From Bicyclus anynana (lineage: Eukaryota > Arthropoda > Insecta > Lepidoptera > Nymphalidae): a stretch of DNA of 64,000 nucleotides. The notes beneath the pieces were generated by a model that saw only the letters and a program-made list of their open reading frames with translations, made no database searches and was not told the DNA's origin. Below, one piece after another: positions 42,490 through 52,535 of the stretch. Position 1 is the stretch's first letter; every line of letters starts with the position of its first letter. The stretch covers positions 14,430,142 to 14,494,141 of the forward strand of contig NC_069097.1 of NCBI RefSeq assembly GCF_947172395.1, written 5' to 3'. The position numbers were made by a program, and so were the translations under genes.

Positions 42490-42562
42490 TTTCAGGCCGA
42501 CCCAGAACCTAGGATCTCTTAATACCACATAGACTAACCACTGGATCAAAGGGACAGTCTAA
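42490..42562 (-). mobile_element. SINE E head fragment
   Basis: Minus strand: CCAGTGGTTAGTCTATGTGG..AGATCCTAGGTTCTGGGTCG. The same order as at 26600-26705, but the B box is degraded. Confidence 0.5.
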
Positions 42563-43194
42563 ACAACAAACATATTAAATTAAATTAATTAAATTAAATT
42601 TATTTCAACAAATCATTTCACCGCGGCTAGTTGCCTCGAATGGTGACAGAAAGGACGAAAAAGTGCCTATTTTTGCGCAAAGGATCACCCTGGCTGGAAT
42701 CTGCCTGGCATCCATTCCAACTTGGAAATGCAGCCAGTATTCTTGCCACCATTCCACGTGGGCATGAATTGTATAGTTATTAGGATAAGTTAGCTTAAGT
42801 TCCTTATTGTATTTTCTCAATATTTTATTGATTGAAGACGAAAAATATATAAAAAGAAAATTAAAGAATCAAGAGTGTATGCGAAGTCTTTAAGATCATA
42901 GACAAAGGCTTTATTTTCTACGAAGTATGTATTACCGTCTGTTTAGCCCAATTCCGGCCTTCTTACAGCCATTCAATAGATTAAATAGTAAAATAGATTC
43001 TTTATTGCGTTCGGGCCACGATACGTGGAATACGAACGGTATGGTCTATAGTTACCATTTTGTTTGTGTAAAATATAAGTCAATGTCAAACTCAAATTCA
43101 TTTATTTAAATTAGGCTTACTTTACACTTAGATAGTATAATTAGATAATGGTGATAATAATTGATCGAAAACTTAAAATAAAAGTTACGATCTG
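42563..43194. other. No gene recognised
   Basis: A 71-codon minus frame (42605-42820) is not recognisable. Otherwise AT-rich. Confidence 0.4.
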
Positions 43195-43432
43195 AAGTAG
43201 CAATAGGCGGGGCATATAGTTCGAAGAGAAGAGGCACCCAAGGTGCTGGAATAGCGACCTCGCACTAGAAAGTCGATTAAAGTCCCCCCCACCAGATGGA
43301 CTGACGACATCAAGGAGTCGCAGGGATTCGCTGGTGGTGGCAGGTGGCTCAAGATCGTGATGTTTAGATGCCCCTAGAAAAGGCTGCAGGCAAAAGGCAA
43401 ATGTCCTTCAGTGGACGTCCATCGGCAGATAT
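43195..43432 (+). pseudogene. RTE-A LINE C-terminal fragment
   Basis: GCATATAGTTCGAAGAGAAG, CGACCTCGCACTAGAAAGTC, GGACTGACGACATCAAGGAG, TCGCAGGGATTCGCTGG and GGACGTCCATCGGCAGATAT. The (GATGAT) tail is absent; the GC-rich element starts right there. Confidence 0.7.
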
Positions 43433-44045
43433 GTAGCGGCCACAAAAGTAGCTGAAGCGAGCGACAGCCACTTGTGGCCGGTGGTCGACCCTTGCGGTCG
43501 GTGGCTGCTACTTTCCGACTTTAACAGGCAGCGCCGGGCCGAAGTAAATTTTAAAATAGAGCGAGATCCAATTATGGCGCCTCTCCTGTTCGCTTCTTAT
43601 AACATGCAGATACCTATACCAAATTACGAGTGTAATGTAAGAATGGAGCGCGAAGATCTCGACCATACTCTGGGGTGACCAATTGAAAATCAGGCGCAGT
43701 ACCGTATACGCTTGACTAGGATTATCATTTAGGCGCTCTCTAGGATTTGGCGCATGGAGCGACTACTCCATTCGCCGTATGGACGGGCCGGCCCTGCTAA
43801 CAGGTTTACTAAGATAAGAGAGAGAGGAGTGTGGAATCGCGCATGTGGCGTGTGGCGGCGTTTACTAGCCGGGCCACAAGAAGCGAGCAGCGACGATTGT
43901 AGCGTGTGGCGCCCACCGGCGTCAACCGAATGCGGCGAGTCCATATAAAATTTATGAAAACTACAGGAAATATGCCGGTAGCGTCGTTTTGTGGTTGTGG
44001 CCGGTGGCCCGTGTGCGGGAGCCCTTAGTTTCCCGTGACATATTA
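43433..44045. mobile_element. GC-rich GTGGC-motif element, unclassified
   Basis: Clearly more GC-rich than its surroundings. Outer text GTAGCGGCCACAAAAGTAGC and, at the right, GGTAGCGTCGTTTTGTGG..GTGGCCGGTGG form an imperfect terminal inversion. GCCACAA..GAAGCGAGC occurs twice in direct orientation (about 43439 and 43874), and GTGGC/GCCAC words are dense. It starts flush with the broken end of RTE-A. A 118-codon minus frame here looks like a by-product of base composition. Probably a non-autonomous DNA transposon. Confidence 0.45.
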
Positions 44046-44352
44046 TACCGGACAAGTTACCGCCATTTTCTATCACAAAAGCCATTTTCCTTCACTATAA
44101 CATTTTCCTTTCAACTTATTGGTACAAAATCGATATGTCCTTTTTACGTAACAAAAAGTTACAAGTACGCAATGTAAATATAACCTTATTTATATAAAAA
44201 AAGGCTTTTCCCCGAAGCACTTGGAAATATATTGAAGGGTTGACTTGAATACAAATACCTGTTCCTTTCTTAAATGTTGTTTTTTTTTCCTAATGCGGAA
44301 AAATTACAGTAACAATAGGTAAGCTTTTGTTTTCCTAACAAATATGTTTTAG

Positions 44353-44460
44353 CAGACAGTTCACGGTTTCACTCGCGTGCTTTTCTTTCCCGTGGTAATA
44401 AGAATAATACGGGGATAAGAGAGCTTATAACACTCACAAACAACGTCTATTTCGTAAAAA
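44353..44460 (-). mobile_element. H1-variant 3' fragment
   Basis: CAGACAGTTCACGGTTTCAC, TCGCGTGCTTTTCTTTCC, AATACGGGGATAAGAG, CACTCACAAACAACG. Confidence 0.5.
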
Positions 44461-44544
44461 CAAATTACTAATGAAAAACCACCCACAATCTGTACAGTTA
44501 AACCTGAGATCTCAACCCTATAAGCTCAGAAATATCGAAAGTTA

Positions 44545-44750
44545 TTTAAAAAAACACCTAAATATTGTCTACGATGTCGAGTTGTGTGTTCAGGAAGTGT
44601 TAATACACTAAATACACATACATATATATGTAATGGAATTAAACACAAAATTCTGTATGTGTACACAGCGCACAGTTGAGTTTTAGAGCACTTTTGCGGT
44701 GATTTTGTAGGCACGTTACATATCTATAATATAAAATATCGTTGATAGAT
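44545..44750. repeat. Dispersed repeat V, copy 2
   Basis: ATATTGTCTACGATGTCGAG, TTCAGGAAGTGTTAATACA, AAACACAAAATTCTGTATGT and GGTGATTTTGTAGGCAC, opposite in orientation to copy 1. Confidence 0.7.
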
Positions 44751-44881
44751 ATGAGTAAAGTATTGTCTGTATTATATTATTCTGATGTATTTCACTGTAT
44801 TACTGTTACAATCATCCATCATCCATCCAGGTGCCATCGCATCGAATTATAATTACGATAGCGTTACTATCAAAAATGTAC

Positions 44882-45192
44882 TTCTTCGTGGCGCAGTAGT
44901 ATGAACGGTGGATTTACTAGACCTAGACCTTGGGTTCGATCCCCGGCTGGGCCGAATGATGTTTTCTTAGGTCCAGGCTGATGGGAGGCTTTGGCCGTGG
45001 CTAGTAACCACCCTACCGGAAAAGACGTACCGCCAAGCGATTTAGTGTTCCGGTACGATGTCGTATAGAAACCGAAAGGGATGTGGGTTTTCATCCTCCT
45101 CCTAACAAGTCAGCCCGCTTTCATCTTAGATTGCATCATCACACCATCAGGTGAGAATATCAAGGGCTAACTTGTAAAAAATAAAATAAAAA
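44882..45192 (+). mobile_element. SINE B, near full length
   Basis: Head CTTCGTGGCGCAGTAGTATG with B box GGGTTCGATCCCCGG, full body, tail ending ACTTGTAAAAAATAAAATAA. Two A-box substitutions suggest the copy is transcriptionally dead. Confidence 0.88.
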
Positions 45193-45511
45193 AAGCTCTA
45201 ACAAAATCGGCGTCCATGTTATCTGAAAAGCTTTACCAGATCAACGAAACGCGTAAATAACGCACTCAAAATAAAATCTGTCGGATAATATATAAGCCAG
45301 AGCTATTTGCAATCGACGTAACTCAATAGGCCTGGATATGAAGCGTATAAAAAGCTCGCGTTTGAAAGCTGACCTTGTTATTAAATATCGTTTTACGTAG
45401 ATCGGTTTCGGCGGCCTTTTTCATGTGTTCGAGTTGATATATTCGGGAAGTTTTGGGTTTGATTTCCGGCTTGAGTCAATTATTATTTTTTTATTCATAG
45501 TTCACTAAATA

Positions 45512-45560
45512 AATCATCATCATCATTGTCAACTATTCGGCTCACTGTTGAGCTCATACA
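45512..45560 (-). mobile_element. SINE A tail fragment
   Basis: AATCATCATCATCATTGTCA, ACTATTCGGCTCACTG, TTGAGCTCAT; only the last 50 bases of the element. Confidence 0.65.
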
Positions 45561-45879
45561 TAAATGCCGAAGTTATGAGGTAACAGGATGATGACTATGT
45601 TTGAATATATTGATTTTTATAATACGTTCGGGTAAATAATAACAAATAAAACAATATAATAACAAAGATATTAGTCACTTTGTTTGACCACCCATACAAA
45701 TCTAACGATCATTATCCTACCTACGACGTCATTAATTAGTACCAGTACCAGGCAGCGCCGCAAATCTGACCCTTAAATCCCTGTAGCTCCAAAAATAATG
45801 ATCACAGATACCCTGTTACTTTTACAAAATTGCTTTACTATTAGCATACTCTTAATTTATATACAATTATTATATTGCA

Positions 45880-46156
45880 GAGCCGTAATAGCCCAGTGGA
45901 TATGACCTCTCCGGTCCGGAGCATGCACCTCCAACTTTTCAGTTGTGTGCATTTTAAGAAATTAAATATCACGTGTCTCAAATGGTGAAGGAAAACATCG
46001 TAAGGAGACCTGCATAACCTGAGGATTCTCTTAATTCTCTGCGTATGTGAAGTCTGCCAATTGGGCCAGCGTGGTGGACTATTGCCCTAACCCTCATTCT
46101 GAGAGGAGACTGAAGCTCAGCAGTTAGCCGAATATGGGTTGATAATGATGATGATT
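45880..46156 (+). mobile_element. SINE A
   Basis: AGCCGTAATAGCCCAGTGGA to GGGTTGATAATGATGATGAT. The B box is deleted (CCTCTCCGGTCCGGAGC). Confidence 0.85.
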
Positions 46157-46490
46157 TTTTTTTTTATTCTTTACAAGTTAGCCCTTGACTACAATCTCAC
46201 CTGATGGTAAGTGATGATGCAGTCTAAGATGGAAGCGGGCTAACTTGTCAAGGAGGAGTATGAAAATCCACATCCCTTTCGGTTTCTACACGGCATCGTA
46301 CCGGAACGCTAAATCGCTTGGCGGTACGTCATTACCGGTAGGGTGGTAACTAGCCACGGGAAGCCTCCCACCAGCCAGACCTGGACAAATTAAGAAAATC
46401 TCAATCTGCCCAGCCGGGGATCGAACCCAGGACCTCCGTCTTGTAAATCCACCGCGCATACCACTGCGCCACGGAGGCCGTCAAAAACTG
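46157..46490 (-). mobile_element. SINE B, full length
   Basis: Starts as poly-T directly at the end of SINE A's tail and ends at the head GTGCGCCACGGAGGCCGTC-type text. B box GGGATCGAACCCAGG is intact. The tails of the two SINEs abut. Confidence 0.9.
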
Positions 46491-46798
46491 TCATCATCCC
46501 TATTATTGGACGCTATAAAATGGCAAACATAACGACCGCTCCACATATCAGCAGCTAGCAGTAACTACACGTTATCTTTTGTTATTAGTTTATATGTAAA
46601 CAATACTATGCAGACCGGTGTCCGATTTAGAAAACACTTGCAATTTCTCAGTAAAATTGTTACAGTTGGCGATCGGCCAGCAACTAGCTTGCGTAGTCGA
46701 AAGTAATATCAATATATACGCGATATAACGACTTCTGAAATAACTTGAAACCTTGTGACATTGACGTAATAATATTAACTGAGGTTTATTATTGATAA

Positions 46799-47006
46799 CT
46801 AGCGGAAGACCGCGACTTCATCCGTGTGAAATTCAGTTTTTCACAAATCCCGCGGGAACCACGATTTTTCTGGCATGAAAATTAGCCCATGTGTTAATCA
46901 AGGGTATTATCTATCTTTGTTTTAAATTTCAGTCAAATCGGTTCAATGTGACATCTAAACAAACATCCATACAAACTTTCGCGTTTATTTATAATATTAC
47001 AGTGGA
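46799..47006 (-). mobile_element. H2 Helitron-like element
   Basis: CTAG at 46799-46802 after A, and GGA|T at 47004-47006. Hairpin GCGGAAG..CATCCG has decayed. A 4-base TTAT insertion lies in the TTTATAATATT end. Confidence 0.75.
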
Positions 47007-47011
47007 TATGA

Positions 47012-47128
47012 TGGACCAGTGGATATGAACACTCCCTTCGATTAAGTGAAGGCTTGTATTATGGAAAAACATTAAAAGGAAACCTGCATACCTGAGAATT
47101 TTCTTAATTCTGTACGTGTAGAGACGAA
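47012..47128 (+). mobile_element. Degraded SINE A fragment
   Basis: ACCAGTGGATATGAACACTC, GGAAACCTGCATACCTGAGA, ATTTTCTTAATTCTG; the middle is missing. Confidence 0.6.
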
Positions 47129-47210
47129 TATCTTAGCATTCCATGGATTCACCGTGCGGGTGCCGGGTCCATCGCGTGGTAGAGAGAAAAACTCCAACTA
47201 GAGTCCTGAA

Positions 47211-47300
47211 CTTGTGACTACAGGATGTAGGGTTAAGGAATTCCTTGACGATCGATCAACACTCCCCTTCTCTGCTCGTGTTGTTCTACCTACCTAGCCC
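47211..47300. repeat. Repeat Y, diverged fragment
   Basis: ACTTGTGACTACAGGATGTA, GGGTTAAGGAATTCCTTGAC, AACACTCCCCTTCTCTGCTC; weak match to the two better copies. Confidence 0.45.
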
Positions 47301-47423
47301 AATTTGGTAAGATCCTATTAGAGCAGCTTTGGATACTCGTTCTAATATAGAACTAGTTGCACTTCTAAAGCACTTGAATATAGTATCCGAATATAGTTTG
47401 TTAAACTATATTCGGATATCATT

Positions 47424-47578
47424 AGGCTGAAGAGTTTGTTTGTTTGTTTGCTTAAACGCGCTAATGTCAGCAACTGATCCGATTAAAAAAAATATTTCAG
47501 TATTAGATAGCCCATTTATCGAGGAAGGCTATATGCTATATTTATTATCCCCGTATTCCTATGGGAACGGGAACCGAT
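47424..47578 (+). mobile_element. H1, both ends lost
   Basis: GGCTGAAGAGTTTGTTTGTT, CGCTAATGTCAGCAACTG, CCCATTTATCGAGGAAGGCT and CCTATGGGAACGGGAACC; stops before the 3' hairpin. Confidence 0.7.
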
Positions 47579-47942
47579 AGAGGAGATATATTTTTTTTAT
47601 TAATTGTAATTAAAGGTCTTTTATCGACCAATGGATGAACACTGGTATTGTTAAACACACAATAAGTATTAATACATCTGTACATGAAATAAGAAATGGT
47701 AAATAGTAACAAATGAAAAATAATATAGCGCATACTTATTTTCAATTTGCTCTTTACGGGGCAGGCAAAGATTGGTATGCGTACAGCCTATTCAGTCGTA
47801 TTCAATACTTGAGTTATATTTTAAATTGAAAGGCCAAACAAATCGTATTTCAATCACTGTTTTGACAGACGATTTTCAGATGACCGCGCTTCAGTTCAGT
47901 TCAGGATCAGTTTGACTTAAAAGAGTGGCACAATATAAATAT
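47579..47942. other. No gene recognised
   Basis: AT-rich; a 66-codon minus frame (47545-47745) overlaps the H1 end and is not a gene. Confidence 0.4.
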
Positions 47943-48425
47943 CTATACTTATAATAAATCTGTAGAGAGGTCAATTCTGTACATAAAATATGTTTCCAAA
48001 ATAACTATCAGGGGGTGATTAGTGATCGATACTGATGCCAAAAATGCAATCAGTAAAATTTTTGTCTGTCTGTCTGTCTGTATGTTCGTTATAGAAACAA
48101 AAACTACTCTACGGATTTTAACGAAACTTGGTACAATTATTCTTCATACTCCTAGGCAGGTTATAGTATACTTTTCATCACGCTACGATCAATAGGAGCA
48201 GAGCAGTGAAGGGAAATGTTGGGAAAACTGGAGAAGTTACTCCATTTTTTAAGGTTCCGTCGCGTGGTAGGGTAAAGGTATGGTAGGAGTAGAGTAGGAG
48301 CAGGGTAGGGGTATAATATATATAAGTGCAAAGAGTAACCAGAGTGAGTCTTTACAAGCAACGTACTGAAGCCGATGAAACCTTTTAAAAAAAACAAACT
48401 TCACGTGTCTCCTTGACCACAGGTC
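47943..48425 (+). repeat. Dispersed repeat Z, long copy
   Basis: Starts TACTTATAATAAATCTGTAG, has (GTCT)n at 48064-48080, an ACGGATTTTAACGAAACTTG block, then an irregular G-rich GTAGGG/GTAGGAG tract (48262-48313). It ends GAGTAACCAGAGTGAGTC..CACGTGTCTCCTTG, a block shared with 27461-27530. The layout (ATTT block then a TAGGG tract) parallels H3, but no A|TC..CTAG|T ends are visible. Confidence 0.65.
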
Positions 48426-48460
48426 TCTAACGCACTAGTCCCTTGCACTACGTCGTCTGA

Positions 48461-48790
48461 GGGCCTAGTGGCAGTTTGATACTGTTACTATCGCGTAAAC
48501 GTAAACGCGAATTTCTAAGGAATTGAAACGGCGCCATCTAGTGGCACTACTGCACAACTGTTTCAATTTCCATATAAATTCGCGTTTACGTTAACGCGAT
48601 AGTAACAGTATGAAAATATTGAAAACTCCTACTAGGCACACTGAGGGCCTAGTGGCAGTTTGATACTGTTACTATCGCGTAAATGTAAACGCGAATTTCT
48701 AAGGAATTGAAACGGCCCCATCTAGTGGCACTACTGCACAAACGTTTCAATTCCATATAAATTCGCGTTTACGTTAACGCGATAGTAACA
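48461..48790. mobile_element. Palindromic element in tandem duplicate
   Basis: Copy 1 (48461-48640) folds back on itself: GATACTGTTACTATCGCGTA pairs with ACGCGATAGTAACAGTAT, and the TIR extends to GGGCCTAGTGGCAGTTT against AAACTCCTACTAGGCAC. Copy 2 starts at 48645, 184 bp on, and ends at GCGATAGTAACA (48790), lacking the last 30 bases. The copies differ by only a few bases (GCGCC/CCCC; TTTCC/TTCC). CCATCTAGTGGCACTACTGC lies in the loop. Superfamily not assigned. Confidence 0.8.
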
Positions 48791-48799
48791 CTGAACTTA

Positions 48800-49054
48800 T
48801 CTATGGAAAGGAAGCATTCCCAGAGTTGTAAAACGATAGTAAGACGTACATATACCATAAAAGTAGATAAAAGATTACACAGTAGTAAAAGAAAGGCTCG
48901 TGAGATAAATGTCTCAACTTAATAACAACGGACTGTTTGTTGCTCGAATTACGTTGACGTCGTAAATAAAACTAGATTTATATCACTTACGTTACGCTAG
49001 GATTACGCTGGGCGTTTATTGTTCTTTCTAGTACCTACATTCCATGTTGTAAGC
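48800..49054. other. No gene recognised
   Basis: No long frame; ends in the poly-T that opens the SINE chimera. Confidence 0.4.
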
Positions 49055-49383
49055 TTTTTTTTTTTTTTTATTCTTTACAAGTTAGCCCTTGACTCTGCCT
49101 CCGATTCCGGAGGGTGTAGGTTCGAATCCGTTCCGGGGCATGCACCTCCAACTTTTCAGTTGTGTGCATTTAAAAAAATTAAATATCACGTGTCTCAATC
49201 GGTGAAGGAAAACATCGTGAGGAAACCTACCATACCAGAGAATTATCTTAATTCTCTGTGTATGTGAAGTCTGCCAATCCGCATTGGGCCAGCGTGGTGG
49301 ACTATTGGCCTTACCCCTCTCATTCTGAGAGGAGACTCGAGCTCAGTGAGCTCGAGAGTAGGAGTGAGCCGAATATGGGTTGA
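49055..49383 (+). mobile_element. SINE B/A chimera
   Basis: Reversed SINE B tail (poly-T, ATTCTTTACAAGTTAGCCCT, 49055-49096) switches at TTGAC into forward SINE A at TCTGCCTCCGATTCCGGAGG. The A box of SINE A is replaced; its B box (GGTTCGAATCC) and whole body remain, ending GAATATGGGTTGATGACG. GAC is common to both parents at the join. Confidence 0.85.
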
Positions 49384-49684
49384 TGACGAATGTGTCATCC
49401 GAAAATAGAATATCATTTCATCCAAAGGCTTCACATTATCTTGTGACGTTAGGATACTAGCGAGTGTGTTGCAAGTAATTACATACTTTGTTCCTTTCTG
49501 TTGTTAACAGCTTTTAGTAACGACTTCTCTTATACTAACAAAGTTGCCGACCGTCCCGATTTAGTTGGAAGAGTCCCGATTATTGGTAGATCACCAATAT
49601 CTTATTCAGTCCTGATTCCTATAACTTTTATAATTTTTTTGTTGTTAAAAAAATAATATTCAGTTATAGCTTTTCCGGGGTAGG
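49384..49684. other. No gene recognised
   Basis: Single-copy-looking, AT-rich. Confidence 0.4.
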
Positions 49685-49868
49685 TTTTTTTTTAATTTAC
49701 AAGTTAGCCCTTGACTACATTGTCACCTGATGGTACGTGATGATGCAGTCTAAAATGGAAGCGGGCTAACTTGTTAGGAGGAGGATGAAAATCCACACCC
49801 CTTTTCCGGTTTCTACACGACATCGTACCGGAACGCTAAATCGCTTGGCGGTACGTCTTTGTCGGTTA
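49685..49868 (-). mobile_element. SINE B, head missing
   Basis: Poly-T to CGCTTGGCGGTACGTCTTTG. The break is about 50 bases short of the usual headless start, so it is an ordinary truncation. Confidence 0.8.
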
Positions 49869-50524
49869 GATAATCTTTTGGGTAGTGCCGGACTCCTACT
49901 GGCTAAAAACCGTTCCTGCCTTCAGAACGCTGTACTTGACATTCGGCCTACCACCAACGTCGCAGACATTTCTCACTTTACGAGTTAATTTTCCTCACTA
50001 TCCTTTATTTTCATTAAAGTTTCAAGAAAAATCATCATTAGATTATTTTTCACTCGATGCCAACATTATAATTAATTAAGTTACCTCGTACAGCTTGAAC
50101 AGTCATACGGTCCCAGCTGTGGTAGACTTTCAGCAAAGATACCGATATTATCATGTTATACACAAACTTTCCTGCTACACAATCTACATAGTACTTCGTA
50201 AATAAAAGTGTTTCAGAACTTCAGTGTTGATTGCACTCTCTAGGGATAACGTGATCTCGTATTCCGATATTCTAACGTTATAAGACTTTTAAGAACATAC
50301 CTACAGTTAAAATTGGTGTGTATTTGGCTTGACGATATCCTGCAGAACACATAAAATAATTACCTCGGATGACTATGGGTTTGGACCCTTAAAACCTCCT
50401 GTTTACCTCCCTAAGTCACCACAATCCAAACTTTATAATTACCTCCCGTACTTGATACCATGTAAGGAGCATAAGCTGACAAACTGACAGGTATTAAAAA
50501 ACGAAGTATGTCTAGCCAATACAG
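49869..50524. other. No gene recognised
   Basis: Frames at 49785-50079 run out of SINE B into AT-rich DNA and are not genes. Confidence 0.4.
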
Positions 50525-50843
50525 GTTTTTTTTATTATCTACAAGTTAGCCCTTGACTACAATCTCATCTGATGGTAAGTGATGATGCAATCTAAGATGG
50601 AAGCGGGCTTACTTGTGAGGAGTAAGATGACAATCCACACCCCTTTCGGTTTCTACACGACATCGTATCCGAAAGCTAAATCGCTTGGCGGTATGTCTTT
50701 GACAGCAGGGTGGTAACTAGACACGACCGAAGCCTCCCACCCAGACCTGAAGAAAACCTCAATAGGCCCTGCTGGGGATCGAACCCAGGACCTCCATCTT
50801 GTAAAACCACCGCGCACACGACTGGGCCCCGGAGGCCATCAAA
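50525..50843 (-). mobile_element. SINE B, near full length
   Basis: ACAAGTTAGCCCTTGACTAC to GGGATCGAACCCAGGACC and GGGCCCCGGAGGCC. Diverged in the A box and in the CTGGACCAATTAAG segment, which is deleted. Confidence 0.85.
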
Positions 50844-50850
50844 AGGCTAT

Positions 50851-51155
50851 TCATCATTATCAACACATATTCGGCTCACTGCTGTGTTCGAGTCTCCTCT
50901 CAGAATGAGAGGGGTTAGGCCAATAGTCCACCACGCTGGCCCAATGCAGATTGGCAGACTTCACACACGCAGAGAATTAAGATAATTCTCTGGTATGCAG
51001 GTTTCCTCACGATGTTTTCCTTCTACGTTTGAGACACGTGATATTTAATTTCTTAAAACACACAACTGAGAAGTTAGAGGTGCATGCTTCCTGATTCGAA
51101 CTCACACCCTGCGGAATCGGAGGATGAGGTCATATCCACTGGGCTATCACGGCTC
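50851..51155 (-). mobile_element. SINE A, full length
   Basis: CATCATTATCAACACATATT to GGGCTATCACGGCTC, eight bases after the SINE B head. B box degraded (CTGATTCGAACTC). Confidence 0.85.
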
Positions 51156-51479
51156 TACTAGTCTATTTATATAAGCTTTTTATTACTCGAGCAATATGTG
51201 TCATTATTTACTATCAGATAACACTGAAGCACAAATCTGTCAATCAATAAAAGTTGCTGTCAAGTGGTTCCAACTGGATAGTAGATGGAGTATCGAGCCT
51301 GGCCGCTATCTGATAAACAGCTATGGCGTTTTATTATGAGAACCCTCAACTGTATGTAAACAGATAGCGAAGGTAGTTTTATTCAATACTTGCGACTCGA
51401 TTTTACTACGCACGGGGGGTAGGAAAAGGTATATTATTCTCTTAGGACTTGGATATCATCTACTTGGAAAAGTATCGTC
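51156..51479. other. No gene recognised
   Basis: No frame of note and no match in the window. Confidence 0.4.
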
Positions 51480-51595
51480 GATATGTCGAGATGGCTCGAG
51501 ATGGCCTGCATCCAGCAAATCCCTGCGACTAGCTTGATGTCGTCAGTCCTCCTGGTGATGAGTTGACCAACACTGCGCTTTCTAGCGAGGGGAAT
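51480..51595 (-). pseudogene. RTE-A fragment
   Basis: GCATCCAGCAAATCCCTGCG, CTTGATGTCGTCAGTC and CCAACACTGCGCTTTCTAGC; about 115 bp, both ends lost. Confidence 0.65.
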
Positions 51596-51648
51596 TTGAA
51601 ATTGGAACTTACGAGCGAACTATTTAGCTAAATCCCTATATAAAGGTA

Positions 51649-52113
51649 CTGTTACACATGCTCTAAAATAGCATGCTAAAACGTGCTATTAAGTATGCTC
51701 CATACGAGCATGCTTATCATCAGTTCACATTTGCTAGCAATAAGCATGCCATTTTTAAGTATGCTCCTGAATAAGCATGCTCAAAGCAAACATTCCAATT
51801 ACACATGCTAATTTATATCTATCGCTCTCTATCTATAGTAGCGTGTTAGATAAGGAGAGATGAAGGTGAAGAGAATACAGAATAGCAATGCTGATCGACT
51901 AGCATACTCCATAAGCAAACCTGTTCTAAACGCGCTAAAAGCACGCCCTCTTCAACCCGCGCATAGCATGCTCATAGATCGCACGACTGTTGATTCTTGA
52001 GCAAGTTCGAAATAAGCATGCTCATTATTAACAATGTTGCGATACACATGCTAATAAGTAGCAACTGCTCAATAGTAGCATGATTTCGTGCTTGAAATGA
52101 CCATGTGTAACAG
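51649..52113. mobile_element. TA-flanked MITE dense in AGCATGC motifs
   Basis: TIRs CTGTTACACATG (51649-51660) and CATGTGTAACAG (52102-52113) are perfect and are flanked by TA on each side. Inside, AGCATGC occurs six times (about 51669, 51705, 51741, 51771, 51963 and 52013), with further AGTATGCTC, ACATGCTAAT and GCTAAT words in both orientations. 465 bp with no frame. TA flanks suggest a Tc1-mariner-like target, but the TIR is not one I know. Confidence 0.75.
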
Positions 52114-52356
52114 TAGCTTAAGACGGCCCTCCTAAACTACCTTCATCCTCATATTTTATACATATGACTTTTTTCACTTCGCTAACGGTAATTTTGGGAC
52201 ATTACTTAGAGACTTTGGCTTATGTTTTATTTATTTGTGCATGTGTATGAAAAGCCGTAATAAAATATTGCTAAACATATGAATTAATGTTTTATTCATA
52301 ATATCTTATCATAATATCTTCGGTAAGCGGCGGTTTATTTACAAAAATATTGTATC

Positions 52357-52527
52357 CTAGACGACGCCTCGCGGTTTCACCCGCATAGCTCCCGTTCCAG
52401 TGAGAATACGGGGATGAAAGGTAGCCTATAACACTCACAGATACCGTGACTATATATTGGTTTAAACATTTTCAAAATCAGTTCAGTAGATTCTAAGATT
52501 AACCGAATGATAATTTTATACTATAGA
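52357..52527 (-). mobile_element. H1-variant Helitron-like element
   Basis: CTAG at 52357-52360 and a GA|T end at 52526-52528 (minus TCTATAGTATAAAATTATC). It shares CACTCACAGATACCGTGAC and TTCAAAATCAGTTCAGTAGA with the 13183, 17165 and 33008 copies, forming a sub-family with CACTCAC in the middle. Confidence 0.7.
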
Positions 52528-52535
52528 TAGATTAA

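Larger units (their letters stand above)
45590..46510 (-). mobile_element. TIR element, copy 2, split by two SINEs
   Basis: Reverse of the element at 38856. Its ends are CAGGATGATGACTATG (45590) and CTGTCATCATCCCTATT (46490-46507). CGCCGCAAATCTGACC, CCTGTAGCTCC and CCCTGTTACTTTT match internally. SINE A and SINE B together fill 45880-46490. The central AATTAATAC..GGTACTGG text differs from copy 1. Confidence 0.7.

Noticed and set aside
43729..44085. 118-codon minus frame as a gene
   Set aside because: Lies in a GC-rich element with few stop codons by composition; overlapped by frames on the other strand and no recognisable domain.
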